A stretch of 20,167 nt of DNA from an uncultured Synechococcus sp. (GCA_937930135.1 CALGVO010000042.1:1-20167), one strand, 5' to 3'. Counted from the first letter of the stretch, positions 7,353-14,989 are shown. Made by a program: numbers and translations. The notes: generated by a model not told the origin, from the letters alone.

Positions 7353-8291
7353 GTGGTTAATGCCAGTCTGAACTGGGCCAGCATCGTTGGCATCGTGCTG
7401 GCCGTTGGCGGGGCGATGCTCTATTTCATGCGCAGCTTCAAACCTGCGCTGGCGAGGGACTATGACGTGTTCTTTGCCGCCATCGGACTGCTCTGCGGGG
7501 GAATTCTCTTCTTCCAGGGCTGGCGCCTCGACCCGATCCTTCAGTTCGGACAGTTCCTTCTGGCGGGAACCACCGTGTTCTTCGCCTACGAAAGTGTGCG
7601 TTTGCGCGGAGTCTCAACGGAACAGGCCCGACGGTCTGCGTACTTCGACGATGAGCCAGCGCCGCCGCGCCGGCCGGCCGGTGGCCTCGGCGGGGAATGG
7701 AATTCTCCCTACGACCGCTTCGATGAGGCGCCGCCCCTGCGCCGCCGCTTCCGCAGTGTGGAAGACGAACAGGAGGATGCAGAAGCGCCTGAACGCGACT
7801 TTTACAGACCGCGTCGTGCTTCCAGGGCGGCCATTCCCGAGCAGGCAGCCAGTCGCCGCCTTGGCAGGGATGAAGCGGACTCCAGTTGGGGGGATGAGTC
7901 GGAGCGGGAACGGCGCATGGCCCGCTTCGGGCGCAACGATTCCGACCCAGCTGCGGAGCGATCCAACTTCGGCGAGCGGCGCAATCTCCGCCAGGATCAA
8001 CGTCGGGGCAGTCGTCCCACCTCATCCAGCAGCACCAACGCTCGCGGACGGCGCGAACCGGAAGAAGCCAGCTTTTCGCCCAGCACCAGCCGCCGCACGG
8101 TGAGCGATCGCCCGACAACTTCCACTGATCGAACGACACCCGAACGCCCAACGCCTGAACGAGCGTCAGCCGGCCGGGCCAGCAGCGAGCGCAAGCCCAG
8201 CAGCGCCTCGTCCGCAGCGGCTGCTCCCTCCGAACGACCCACGCCCCGCAGCTCCCGGCCGCGCGACAACAGCTCCCGTTTTGACGACTGA
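7353..8291 (+). CDS. ycf66: Ycf66-family membrane protein with long disordered tail
   Basis: The first 90 residues contain three hydrophobic segments (VNASLNWASIVGIVLAVGG, an FFAAIGLLCGGILFFQGW region, and an FGQFLLAGTTVFFAYESV region) followed by LRG, the arrangement of the Ycf66 family found in cyanobacteria and some plastids. Its function is not established. The start is GTG at 7353 (product begins MVNASLNW), since no ATG precedes the first membrane segment. The remaining 220 residues are predicted disordered: first Arg/Glu/Asp-rich, then Ser/Thr/Pro/Arg-rich with repeated TPERP- and SSER-like units, ending RPRDNSSRFDD. Such tails are common in this family in picocyanobacteria but vary greatly in length. 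It may be transcribed with psbX. Confidence 0.9.
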   Translation: MVNASLNWASIVGIVLAVGGAMLYFMRSFKPALARDYDVFFAAIGLLCGGILFFQGWRLDPILQFGQFLLAGTTVFFAYESVRLRGVSTEQARRSAYFDDEPAPPRRPAGGLGGEWNSPYDRFDEAPPLRRRFRSVEDEQEDAEAPERDFYRPRRASRAAIPEQAASRRLGRDEADSSWGDESERERRMARFGRNDSDPAAERSNFGERRNLRQDQRRGSRPTSSSSTNARGRREPEEASFSPSTSRRTVSDRPTTSTDRTTPERPTPERASAGRASSERKPSSASSAAAAPSERPTPRSSRPRDNSSRFDD

Positions 8292-8350
8292 AGCTCCCGC
8301 GCAGCCCACGTCACACACCCCGTTCAGCGCCTGAACAGACGTTCGTTGCG

Positions 8351-8917
8351 ATGTGGCCCATTCGCGCTGTTCGCGGCACTGCCTTGGCCGCTATCACCTG
8401 TCTCAACGTCTCCGCCGCGCTTCTGGCCCTCACGGGATGCACGCCTCGGGTCGAGCGGATTCCCGGCGGAGAAGTCGAACGCTCCCAGCAGGAGCCGGCC
8501 TTGAGTGGCAACGGGCGACTGCTGGCCACCGTGACGGAGCGACGAGGCAGACCCACCGTGCAACTGCGTGATCTGCGCAGTGGTGCCGTCCTGCCCTTGC
8601 GTCATCTCAGCCGCCACCAACCCCACAGTTCCCCCTCCCTGAGCTGGAATGGGCGCTATCTGGCCGTGATCACCCAGCGCGGCCAGCGCCGTCTCGCCCT
8701 GATCGAAGACCGCCTCACGGGCCGAGCCCATCCGATCCGCCTCCCGGGCGACCGCGAGCCAGTGCGACTCAGCCTGTCACCGGATGCCCGAACCATGGCC
8801 CTACAGGTGGCCGTGCAAGGGCGGTGGCGAGTGGAGCTGATCGATCTGGGCGCCATCCTCGAACCGGACCGATCGGCGGGGGAGCGCTTCAGCGGACCCC
8901 TCCAGCCGACGCCATGA
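8351..8917 (+). CDS. Small lipoprotein with three TolB-like (PD40) repeats, upstream copy
   Basis: I do not recognise a named family. The 188-residue product has a signal peptide ending in a lipobox, ALTGC, with the lipidated cysteine at about residue 30, so it should be membrane-anchored on the periplasmic side. Three repeats of the TolB/PD40 type follow: SGNGRLLATVTERRGRPTVQ, SWNGRYLAVITQRGQRRLAL and SPDARTMALQVAVQGRWRVE, each continuing into a short strand such as LRDLRSG or LIDL. Three repeats are only half of a usual six-bladed TolB propeller. The stop overlaps the start of the next gene (ATGA at 8914-8917), implying translational coupling to its paralogue. Confidence 0.78.
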   Translation: MWPIRAVRGTALAAITCLNVSAALLALTGCTPRVERIPGGEVERSQQEPALSGNGRLLATVTERRGRPTVQLRDLRSGAVLPLRHLSRHQPHSSPSLSWNGRYLAVITQRGQRRLALIEDRLTGRAHPIRLPGDREPVRLSLSPDARTMALQVAVQGRWRVELIDLGAILEPDRSAGERFSGPLQPTP

Positions 8918-9402
8918 AGACAACCTCGAGCCTGGGCGGCAGCCTGTTGCTGATCCTGACCCTCAGTGGCTGTGGCGGGGACAGCATCCGGCCCTTGCAC
9001 AGCCTGAACAGCCGCTTGGCCGACAGCGCCGAAACCCGGCGAGATCCAAGCCTGGGCCAGGGATGGTTGGCCAGTCTGAGCAGTCGCGGCGGGCGGGAAC
9101 GGCTCGAGCTGATCGACCTGCGCAACGGTCAACCGGTGCCGGTGCCGGGCCTGAATCGCGCCGATGCCCAACCGATCAGCCTCAGCGTCAGCGGCGATGG
9201 AGAGCGTCTCGCACTCGTGCGTCAGCTCGGCGACAGCACCGAGCTGATGCTGTATCGCCGCTCTGTCGGCATCCTGCAACGACTGGAACTGAACCCAGCC
9301 GGAGTTCCCCGCGCCGTGAGCCTGGATGGGCGCGGACGTCAGCTGGCTGTGCAGGTGAGCCGAAACGGCCGCTGGGAAGTGGATCTGATCCAACTGCCCT
9401 GA
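8914..9402 (+). CDS. Small lipoprotein with three TolB-like (PD40) repeats, downstream copy
   Basis: This 162-residue product is a paralogue of the preceding protein. It begins MKTTSSLGGSLLLILTLSGC, a lipoprotein signal with lipobox LSGC (Cys20). Three repeats follow: GQGWLASLSSRGGRERLELI, SGDGERLALVRQLGDSTELM and GRGRQLAVQVSRNGRWEVDL. The closing GRWEVDLIQL mirrors GRWRVELIDL in the upstream protein, supporting origin by duplication. The start codon lies inside the upstream stop (ATGA), so the two are probably made together in fixed ratio. An in-frame extension upstream exists but is a shadow of the first gene. Function is unknown; a periplasmic binding or scaffold role is an inference from the repeat type. 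Confidence 0.8.
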   Translation: MKTTSSLGGSLLLILTLSGCGGDSIRPLHSLNSRLADSAETRRDPSLGQGWLASLSSRGGRERLELIDLRNGQPVPVPGLNRADAQPISLSVSGDGERLALVRQLGDSTELMLYRRSVGILQRLELNPAGVPRAVSLDGRGRQLAVQVSRNGRWEVDLIQLP

Positions 9403-9432
9403 ACCCAGCCTGTCGGACTCTGACCGGCTCAG

Positions 9433-9630
9433 TCAGGGCACCAGGCCAGCCCAGTGCAAAAAGGTGTCGTGGCTGATCGCCTCCACGATCACAACCGCCA
9501 GAAAGCCGATCATGGCGAACCGTCCGTTGATCCGTTCCGCGTAGGCACTCCAACCAAATGCGGGCACATCGTTTGTGGTGGCGCTGGTGCCGGTGTCTGC
9601 GGTTGTGGCTGAATCGCTGCTCAAGGTCAT
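9433..9630 (-). CDS. hli: High-light-inducible protein (Hlip/Scp)
   Basis: Hlips are single-helix relatives of plant light-harvesting proteins that bind chlorophyll and carotenoid and protect photosystems during assembly and light stress. The 65-residue product has a 25-residue Ser/Thr/Asp-rich N-terminus, then the signature ERINGRFAMIGF with the chlorophyll ligands Glu32, Asn35 and Arg37, followed by one membrane helix (about 37-53). It starts 9 bases after the stop of the ABC transporter on the same strand, so it is almost certainly in that operon, an uncommon partner for a stress gene usually transcribed alone. It converges on the lipoprotein pair. Confidence 0.95.
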   Translation of the reverse strand: MTLSSDSATTADTGTSATTNDVPAFGWSAYAERINGRFAMIGFLAVVIVEAISHDTFLHWAGLVP

Positions 9631-9639
9631 CCCACCGAA

Positions 9640-11631
9640 TCAGGAACGGGTCACTTCATAGCTGGCCGTGGGGATCATGCGCCAGTCGCCATTGCCGATC
9701 AGCTCCAGCACCGTGTCGTGGAAGCTGACCAGGGTGGGACGGTGGCCGACGCTGATAAAGGCAAGATCACGATCCAGCAAGAGCTCATAGAGGTGCTGCT
9801 CGGTTTTGACATCCAGGGCACTGGTGGCTTCATCGAGCACCACAAATCGCGGCGCATTGAGCAGCAGCCGACCAAAGGCCAGGCGCTGCTGTTCTCCGAG
9901 AGAAAGAATGCGTGGCCAGTCTTGCTTCACATCAAGATCGGGATAGCGACTCACCAGCTGGGGCAGACGCACCTGCTCAAGCACGGCCCGAAGCTGGTCA
10001 TCGCTGAAGCGACTCTCATCGGTGGGATAACAGAGCTGCTCGCGCAGAGAGCCCAAGAGCATGTAGGGCTTCTGAGGAATGAACAGCAGATCGCCGGTGG
10101 GTGGACGCTCAACGCTGCCCTGCTCGGGAGACCAGAGACCACTCACCATGCGCAACAGGGAGGTTTTGCCGCAACCGGAGGGTCCAACCACAAGCAATTT
10201 GTCGGACTCCCCCACACTGAGGGTGAGATCACGAATGATCGGTTGCGATCCTCCTGGTGGCACGAGATCGGCATGGTCCACCACGATCGAATCGCGCTCA
10301 CTGATCCGAGCCAGACCGCTGGTGGGCGCCAGCAAGCTGACCTGCTCAACCTTGGACTGGAAGCCTTCAAGGCGACTGATCCCAGCAGTGAACTGCGCCA
10401 GTTCTTCGATCTGATTGACCACAAAAAAGAGAGATGACTCCACCATCCCAAAGGCGAAATTCGCCTGAATGAAACTTCCGTAATCAATCTCACCAGCAAA
10501 GTATGGCGCCGCCAACACCAGATAGGGGAAAAAATTGCTGGCATAGCCGATGGATCGACGCATCACGTCGATCACAACCCGCCAGATGATCAACAGATTG
10601 AAGTTTCGCACAACCGAACCCAGACGGCGCTGGGACTCCTCCTGTTCCGGCTTCTCACCGGCGTAAAAGGCGATCGATTCGGCGTTGTCGCGCACATGCA
10701 CGAGGCCATAGCGAAAGTCGGCCTCATAACGGAGTTGATCGAAGTTGATTTTCACAAGCTTGCGACCAGCCACCAGCAAAACGGTGGTGGCAAAAGCGGC
10801 GTAGGCAAACAGGGAGAAGGTGAGGGTTGTGCTGATACTCCAAAGAATCAGAATATTGAGCGAAAACGTGAGCAGCGCGTCAAAAATTCCTAGCGTGAAC
10901 TGAAGACTCTGGGCCGTGAACGCCCTCGTGTCATCAGTGATCCGCTGATCAGGGTTATCAATATCGGTGGCCTGCTCATCATTGGGATTGAGCACGTAGT
11001 AGGCCCGATTGCTCATGTAGTCGGCAATCAGACTGCGAGAGAGCCAGTCACGCCAGATGATCCCCAGCTTGAGGGTGAAAAAGATCTGAGACACCCTGAT
11101 CGGCAGAGCCACCACAAAACAGCTGGCGTAAATGATCAGAATCCGATAAAAACCATCCTGCTGCTTGGCCACCAACGCATTGGTGAGATCCCGAGCAATG
11201 AAACTGATGCCTGCATTGATACCGTTCACCGCGAGCAGCATCAGCACGATCACGGCCAGGAGCAACCAGTGCAACCAGCGACGGTTGCGCAGCTGCTGGC
11301 GCATGGCCAGGAAACTGGCCGCACCGATCAGGAACAGGGCGCCGAACGCCCAGCCCCACCAACCACCCCAGATGGTGCTCAGTGTTCCCAACACCCCACC
11401 GAAATACTTTTCGGTGATCACCGGTTGCAGACGATTCAGCAGCTGCATCAAGCCGGTGAGCAGCAGCAGCACGATGCCGCCGACGCAGAACAGCAACGAG
11501 ACCAGCAACCAGATGAACTGGCCACCGGAAGCCTGATCGAGCGGAAGGAAGAAAGGCTGTGCCAGGTGGCGCAGCTTGGCCAGCTGGCGGCGCAGCCCCT
11601 CAAAGGGGGCCGAACGGGGGGACGTCGTCAT
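9640..11631 (-). CDS. Fused permease-ATPase ABC transporter, SbmA/BacA/ABCD type
   Basis: The 663-residue half-transporter joins an N-terminal membrane domain of about 6 helices (residues 35-350) to a C-terminal nucleotide-binding domain. The ATPase has Walker A GPSGCGKTS with Lys489, signature LSLGEQQRL (about 576-584), Walker B VVLDEATSALD (Asp600-Glu601) and an H-loop in ISVGHRP. The membrane domain has the long form seen in SbmA/BacA, Rv1819c-like cobalamin/peptide importers and peroxisomal ABCD transporters (QRITDDTRAF and YYVLNPNDEQATDIDNPDQR motif region). It should work as a homodimer in the inner or thylakoid membrane. The substrate is unknown; cobalamin or hydrophilic peptides are possible by homology. 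ATG at 11631 (MTTSPRSAPF) avoids overlap with the HIT gene, whose stop lies 25 bases upstream. Confidence 0.95.
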   Translation of the reverse strand: MTTSPRSAPFEGLRRQLAKLRHLAQPFFLPLDQASGGQFIWLLVSLLFCVGGIVLLLLTGLMQLLNRLQPVITEKYFGGVLGTLSTIWGGWWGWAFGALFLIGAASFLAMRQQLRNRRWLHWLLLAVIVLMLLAVNGINAGISFIARDLTNALVAKQQDGFYRILIIYASCFVVALPIRVSQIFFTLKLGIIWRDWLSRSLIADYMSNRAYYVLNPNDEQATDIDNPDQRITDDTRAFTAQSLQFTLGIFDALLTFSLNILILWSISTTLTFSLFAYAAFATTVLLVAGRKLVKINFDQLRYEADFRYGLVHVRDNAESIAFYAGEKPEQEESQRRLGSVVRNFNLLIIWRVVIDVMRRSIGYASNFFPYLVLAAPYFAGEIDYGSFIQANFAFGMVESSLFFVVNQIEELAQFTAGISRLEGFQSKVEQVSLLAPTSGLARISERDSIVVDHADLVPPGGSQPIIRDLTLSVGESDKLLVVGPSGCGKTSLLRMVSGLWSPEQGSVERPPTGDLLFIPQKPYMLLGSLREQLCYPTDESRFSDDQLRAVLEQVRLPQLVSRYPDLDVKQDWPRILSLGEQQRLAFGRLLLNAPRFVVLDEATSALDVKTEQHLYELLLDRDLAFISVGHRPTLVSFHDTVLELIGNGDWRMIPTASYEVTRS

Positions 11632-11656
11632 GACGACATTCTCACGGAGCCTGAGC

Positions 11657-11998
11657 TCAGCCGGGAGGCCAGGCCAGGGGACGACCACCGATCACGTGCA
11701 CATGGAGATGAAACACGGTCTGCCCCGCCTCAGCGCCGCTGTTGATCACCGTGCGCCAGTCCTCCAAACCCTCCTGTTTGGCCACCTTGGCCGCGACGAG
11801 CAGCAGGTGTCCGAGCAGGGCGGCATCGATCTCGGTCGCCTCGCGCAGGCTCTCGATCGGTTGACGCGGAATCACCAGCACATGCACCGGTGCCTGGGGA
11901 GCGATATCGCGGAAGGCCAGGCACCGGTCGTCGCCATACACCTCATCGCAGGGAATCTCACCCCGCAGGATTCGGGCAAAAATCGTGTCCTCAGCCAT
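11657..11998 (-). CDS. HIT-family (HINT-type) nucleotide hydrolase
   Basis: The 113-residue product is a histidine-triad protein of the HINT branch, which hydrolyses AMP from phosphoramidates and related adducts. The triad HLHVHVIGGR is present (His97, His99, His101), with the upstream FARILRGEIPC and FRDIAPQAPVHVLVIPR motifs typical of bacterial HINT proteins. Length and start (ATG 11998, MAEDTIFARIL) are standard. It is the first gene of the minus-strand run that continues with the ABC transporter and hli, and diverges from comM across 85 bases in which I see no convincing promoter. Confidence 0.96.
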   Translation of the reverse strand: MAEDTIFARILRGEIPCDEVYGDDRCLAFRDIAPQAPVHVLVIPRQPIESLREATEIDAALLGHLLLVAAKVAKQEGLEDWRTVINSGAEAGQTVFHLHVHVIGGRPLAWPPG

Positions 11999-12083
11999 GG
12001 TGTTGGGGTGACATGGTGTTGCGACGGATCAGGGCAGGGGGTGTGACAGGCGGGGTATCCAATCCCTGCACCGCTTTCCCTCA

Positions 12084-13619
12084 ATGCTGGCACGCTGCCT
12101 GAGCGCATCCATCGTCGGCCTCGATGCCCGTCCAGTGACCGTGGAGGTGGATCTGGCGCCGGGCCTGCCGGGCCTGCAGCTGGTGGGGTTGCCGGATGCA
12201 GCGATTCAGGAATCCCGCGAACGGGTGCGCGCCGCGCTGCGCAACAGCGGCTTCCGGGGCCCTCTGGTGCGCGTCGTGGTGAATCTGGCGCCGGCGGATC
12301 TGCGCAAGGAGGGACCGGCCTTCGACCTGCCGATCGCCCTGGCTCTGCTCGTGTCCAGCGGCCAACTCGATGCCCCCCTGCTGCAAGACCTCTGGTGCGC
12401 CGGCGAGTTAGGCCTCGATGGCAGCCTGAGGCCCTGCCGAGGCATCCTTGCGGTGGCCAGCCTTGCCGCCAGCCGGGGAGCCAGAGCCTTGGTGGTGCCA
12501 GCTGCGAACGCGGCAGAAGCGGCCCTGGTGCCCGGTCTGCGGTTGCTGTGTGCCGAGTCGTTGGCCGACACTGTGGCCATGCTCCGGGGCGAGCAGCCCT
12601 GGCAAGATCGACCTCAACCGCAGCAGGCGCCAGGTGTGCAGCCAGCTCCAGCGGCCGCACCCGCGCCGGTGGTCGGCCAGGCTGTGGCTCAGCGCGCTCT
12701 CGCCGTCGCGGCCGCAGGAGGCCACCACCTCCTGATGGTGGGGCCGCCGGGGTGCGGCAAAACGCTGCTGGCTCGCCACCTGCCCCAGCTGCTCCCCCCT
12801 CTGACGGAGCAGGAATCGCTCGAGATCACTCGCCTGCACTCGATTGCAGGGGTGCTTCCGGAACCGATCACACTGTTGCAGCGCCGACCGTTCCGCGCTC
12901 CCCACCACAGCTGCTCCGTGGCCGCGCTGCTCGGGGGCGGCAGCAATCCGAAACCAGGGGAGTTGAGCCTCGCCCATGGTGGCGTGCTGTTTCTTGATGA
13001 ACTGGCCGAATTCCCGCGGGCCCTGCTCGATCAGCTGCGCCAACCGATCGAAGAGGGTGTGCTGTGGCTGAGCCGCGCCCGACTGAAATGTGCGTTTCCC
13101 TGCCGACTGACCTTGGTGGCGGCCACCAACCCCTGCCCATGCGGCTGGGATGGCGATGCCGCCCACCCCTGCCGCTGCCGCCCCACAGAGCGACAGCGCT
13201 ACTGGAACCGCCTGTCGGGCCCCCTGCTTGACCGGCTTGATCTGCAACTGAGGCTGCATCGCCTCCCCGCCCGAGATCTGCGGCGCAGCCTGGACATGCC
13301 GGAACCTGACGACTCGGAGGTGCTGCAGCCGGAGAGAATCCAGCGGGCCCGGCTACGCATGCAGCAGCGCAATCCTGCGGGCTGTCTCAACAGCAGCCTG
13401 AGTGGCACGGCACTCGGACGCATCGGCCAACTCTCCACGCAGGCCGTGGAGTGCTGGGAACAGATCGTGAGCCAACGCCAACTCTCCGCCCGCAGCGGCT
13501 TACGTCTGCTGCGGGTGGCCCGAACCCTCGCCGACCTCGAAGACAAGGAGGCTGTGGGCAAGGGCCACCTTGCGGAAGCCCTCTGCTTCCGCAGTTTTGA
13601 TCAGCTGATCAAGACCTGA
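12084..13619 (+). CDS. comM: ComM/YifB-family AAA+ ATPase (Mg-chelatase-like)
   Basis: ComM is a hexameric helicase which in Vibrio cholerae drives branch migration when transformed DNA is integrated; YifB is the same family. The 511-residue product has the family's N-terminal Lon-protease-like fold (GLPGLQLVGLPDAAIQESRE), a linker rich in Ala, Gln and Pro (about 175-195), then the AAA+ domain. The ATPase has Walker A GPPGCGKTLL with Lys226, the PFRAPHHSCS motif, Walker B LFLDELAEF with Asp305-Glu306, and an NPCPCGWDGD cysteine-rich segment before SGPLLDRLDL. The C-terminal YifB domain follows. ATG at 12084 gives the usual MLARCLSASIVGLDA start. A role in natural transformation or recombination is inferred, since many cyanobacteria are naturally competent. 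Confidence 0.96.
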   Translation: MLARCLSASIVGLDARPVTVEVDLAPGLPGLQLVGLPDAAIQESRERVRAALRNSGFRGPLVRVVVNLAPADLRKEGPAFDLPIALALLVSSGQLDAPLLQDLWCAGELGLDGSLRPCRGILAVASLAASRGARALVVPAANAAEAALVPGLRLLCAESLADTVAMLRGEQPWQDRPQPQQAPGVQPAPAAAPAPVVGQAVAQRALAVAAAGGHHLLMVGPPGCGKTLLARHLPQLLPPLTEQESLEITRLHSIAGVLPEPITLLQRRPFRAPHHSCSVAALLGGGSNPKPGELSLAHGGVLFLDELAEFPRALLDQLRQPIEEGVLWLSRARLKCAFPCRLTLVAATNPCPCGWDGDAAHPCRCRPTERQRYWNRLSGPLLDRLDLQLRLHRLPARDLRRSLDMPEPDDSEVLQPERIQRARLRMQQRNPAGCLNSSLSGTALGRIGQLSTQAVECWEQIVSQRQLSARSGLRLLRVARTLADLEDKEAVGKGHLAEALCFRSFDQLIKT

Positions 13620-13624
13620 AGTCC

Positions 13625-13762
13625 CTATCGCTTGGGAGTGTCGCGATAAGGCTGGGCGCCGATCGGGGGAGGCTGATGCTGCTTCTCCTCTCGGGGATTC
13701 CCCAGAGCATGCGACAAGCTGTCACCCAACCAATGGCGTAGGCCTTTGAGTGTGAAATCCAT
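13625..13762 (-). CDS. Small conserved-looking protein of 45-46 residues, function unknown
   Basis: A short minus-strand frame encodes MDFTLKGLRHWLGDSLSHA followed by a Pro/Gln/Lys-rich half containing PPPIGAQPYRDTPKR. The first half would form an amphipathic helix (Leu, Trp and Phe on one side). Two consecutive ATG codons occur (13765 and 13762); a strong Shine-Dalgarno GGGAGGGG immediately upstream fits the second better by spacing. The stop is 5 bases from the convergent comM stop. I recall similar small proteins in picocyanobacteria but cannot name a family. It is the last gene of the minus-strand run after rpsU. A hairpin overlaps its ribosome binding site. Confidence 0.7.
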   Translation of the reverse strand: MDFTLKGLRHWLGDSLSHALGNPREEKQHQPPPIGAQPYRDTPKR

Positions 13763-13769
13763 CATCCCC

Positions 13770-13802
13770 TCCCAAACTGCGTACCTTCAGTCTGGGATTT
13801 TT
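13770..13802. promoter_or_regulatory. Hairpin upstream of the 46-residue gene; possible terminator in the plus direction
   Basis: On the minus strand TCCCAGACTG (13797-13788) pairs with CAGTTTGGGA (13779-13770) around an 8-base loop: ten pairs with a single G-U wobble. The 3' arm contains the beginning of the Shine-Dalgarno of the small gene. Read on the plus strand, the same stem has an A-C mismatch but is followed by TTTTT (13798-13802), so it could also end transcription coming from comM. Which role matters cannot be settled by eye. Confidence 0.6.
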
Positions 13803-13846
13803 GTCAGCGGACGCCAACAGGTGATCATGCGCATTTCCGAACGCTG

Positions 13847-13867
13847 CAAGCCTCGAATCCAGGCTTG
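13847..13867. repeat. Perfect 7-bp inverted repeat after rpsU
   Basis: CAAGCCT and AGGCTTG flank a 7-base loop, 23 bases beyond the rpsU stop on the minus strand. There is no T-run on either side, so it is not a textbook intrinsic terminator; it may be an RNA processing or stability element between rpsU and the 46-residue gene, or chance. Confidence 0.45.
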
Positions 13868-13890
13868 ATCAGCCACGTGTCACCTGCCGG

Positions 13891-14061
13891 TCAGCGACGG
13901 CGGCGGCGCTGCTGTGCCTTGCGCTTGTACTTCTCGATCGGGGTCTCGTGATGACGCAGACGCTTGAGGTCGGCAAAGATTCCGGCCTTGGACACCTGAC
14001 GCTTGAAGCGACGCAGCGCTGATTCGATGCCTTCGTTTTCTCCGACCGTGACCTGAGTCAT
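13891..14061 (-). CDS. rpsU: 30S ribosomal protein S21
   Basis: S21 binds the 3' region of 16S rRNA near the anti-Shine-Dalgarno and assists initiation. The 56-residue product starts MTQVTVGENEGIESALRRFK, continues with the conserved VSKAGIFADLKR stretch and ends in a run of basic residues (KAQQRRRRR), the normal S21 pattern. An in-frame extension to 14193 overlaps the DUF3747-type gene and is not needed. ATG at 14061 has no obvious Shine-Dalgarno. It follows the DUF3747-type gene by 49 bases on the same strand. Confidence 0.98.
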   Translation of the reverse strand: MTQVTVGENEGIESALRRFKRQVSKAGIFADLKRLRHHETPIEKYKRKAQQRRRRR

Positions 14062-14110
14062 GCAATAAGCAAGGTTGTCCAGCCGATCAATGTAGCAACC
14101 GGCCGGAGGT

Positions 14111-14728
14111 TCACGGATTGGCGGGTGGCGTGGGTTCGGCAGCGGCGGGGGCTGGCTCAGGATCGGCCCCCGGCCAGGACTCCCGGTAGACATACAGATG
14201 GCCGAGGGTTTTCTTGCCGTACTGACGACGACGCAACGACCAGCCCGGCTCCATCACCAGTTGCAGGAAGTCGCTTCCGGGGCCACCGGTACGGGCGATC
14301 AACAGGGTGGGCTTGGAGGGATCACGGGTGGGCACCGCCAACAGCTCCACATCGGAGCCCGTCTTCACCACCGACAACCGATATCGGGTTCCCAGGTCAT
14401 CAGCGCCGATCCGCAGGGAGTAGCCGTTGCCATCGATGTAGCGGTTGCAGATTCCCGTGAAGTCAAAGGTGGCCAGCAGCGGATCCACCACGGCAGGCGA
14501 AGAGCCGGAGACGGCGTAACAGGGTCGTTTGCTGCTGCGCTGCTCGTAGATGTTCAGCTGCGCCGATTCCCCCTTGCCGATCGGGGCGGCCACCAGGATG
14601 AAGCGGGTCTCCTCCACGGGAACGGCCGTGAACAACGATCCCTGCGCCCGCACCGAGGAGCTGGCGACCATCGCCAACCCACCGGCGGTCAGAGCGGAGG
14701 CGAGGGCTGCGGAGAAAAAACGGACCAT
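14111..14728 (-). CDS. Secreted DUF3747-type cyanobacterial protein
   Basis: The 205-residue product has a signal peptide (hydrophobic residues 4-24, cleavage likely after SSVRA at about 28) and then the stretch FTAVPVEETRFILVAAPIG, which I associate with the DUF3747 family of cyanobacterial exported proteins of unknown function. Further recognisable parts are LNIYEQRSSKRPCYAV, a TFDFTGICNRYIDGNGYSLR region with paired cysteines, and a C-terminal PGWSLRRRQYGKKTLGHLYV. The tail is Pro/Ala-rich. It lies between a small membrane protein gene (60 bases upstream) and rpsU. No enzymatic motif is visible. Confidence 0.84.
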   Translation of the reverse strand: MVRFFSAALASALTAGGLAMVASSSVRAQGSLFTAVPVEETRFILVAAPIGKGESAQLNIYEQRSSKRPCYAVSGSSPAVVDPLLATFDFTGICNRYIDGNGYSLRIGADDLGTRYRLSVVKTGSDVELLAVPTRDPSKPTLLIARTGGPGSDFLQLVMEPGWSLRRRQYGKKTLGHLYVYRESWPGADPEPAPAAAEPTPPANP

Positions 14729-14788
14729 CCGGTAGGGGAGGGAACTGGAGCGGATCGTAAAAGTCAGCGCAAGAAAAAACGATGCCGC

Positions 14789-14986
14789 TCAGGCCGGTTT
14801 GTTGAGACGAATCGCAACCAGAAGGAATCCCACGGTGGCTGGAGCGCTGAGGCCGAGAATCCAACCGGTGGTGACCTGACCGAGCTCCGGATTGCCGTAG
14901 GCCAGCTCGAACACCGATCCGGTGGCGGCGATACCCAGCACACAGGCCAGGGCGAGAAAAACGCCGGCAAGAGGTTTCATCGGCAT
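14789..14986 (-). CDS. Two-helix membrane microprotein downstream of def, function unknown
   Basis: The product is 65 residues from ATG 14986, or 63 from ATG 14980 (MKPLAGVFLALAC). Two hydrophobic segments are clear, about residues 5-25 (LAGVFLALACVLGIAATG) and 40-60 (WILGLSAPATVGFLLVAI), joined by a short polar loop with YGNPELGQVT. The start lies 3 bases after the def stop and there is no Shine-Dalgarno, so translation is probably coupled to def. I cannot name a family. Coding character is supported by the coherent topology and the fit between its neighbours. Confidence 0.77.
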   Translation of the reverse strand: MPMKPLAGVFLALACVLGIAATGSVFELAYGNPELGQVTTGWILGLSAPATVGFLLVAIRLNKPA

Positions 14987-14989
14987 GAC

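Noticed and set aside
9420..9436. CTGAC/GTCAG hairpin overlapping the hli stop as a terminator
   Set aside because: The stem is only 5 bp and lacks a T-run on either strand.
9640..11688. Longer N-terminus for the ABC transporter starting at 11688
   Set aside because: It would overlap the end of the HIT gene; ATG at 11631 gives a normal start just after that stop.
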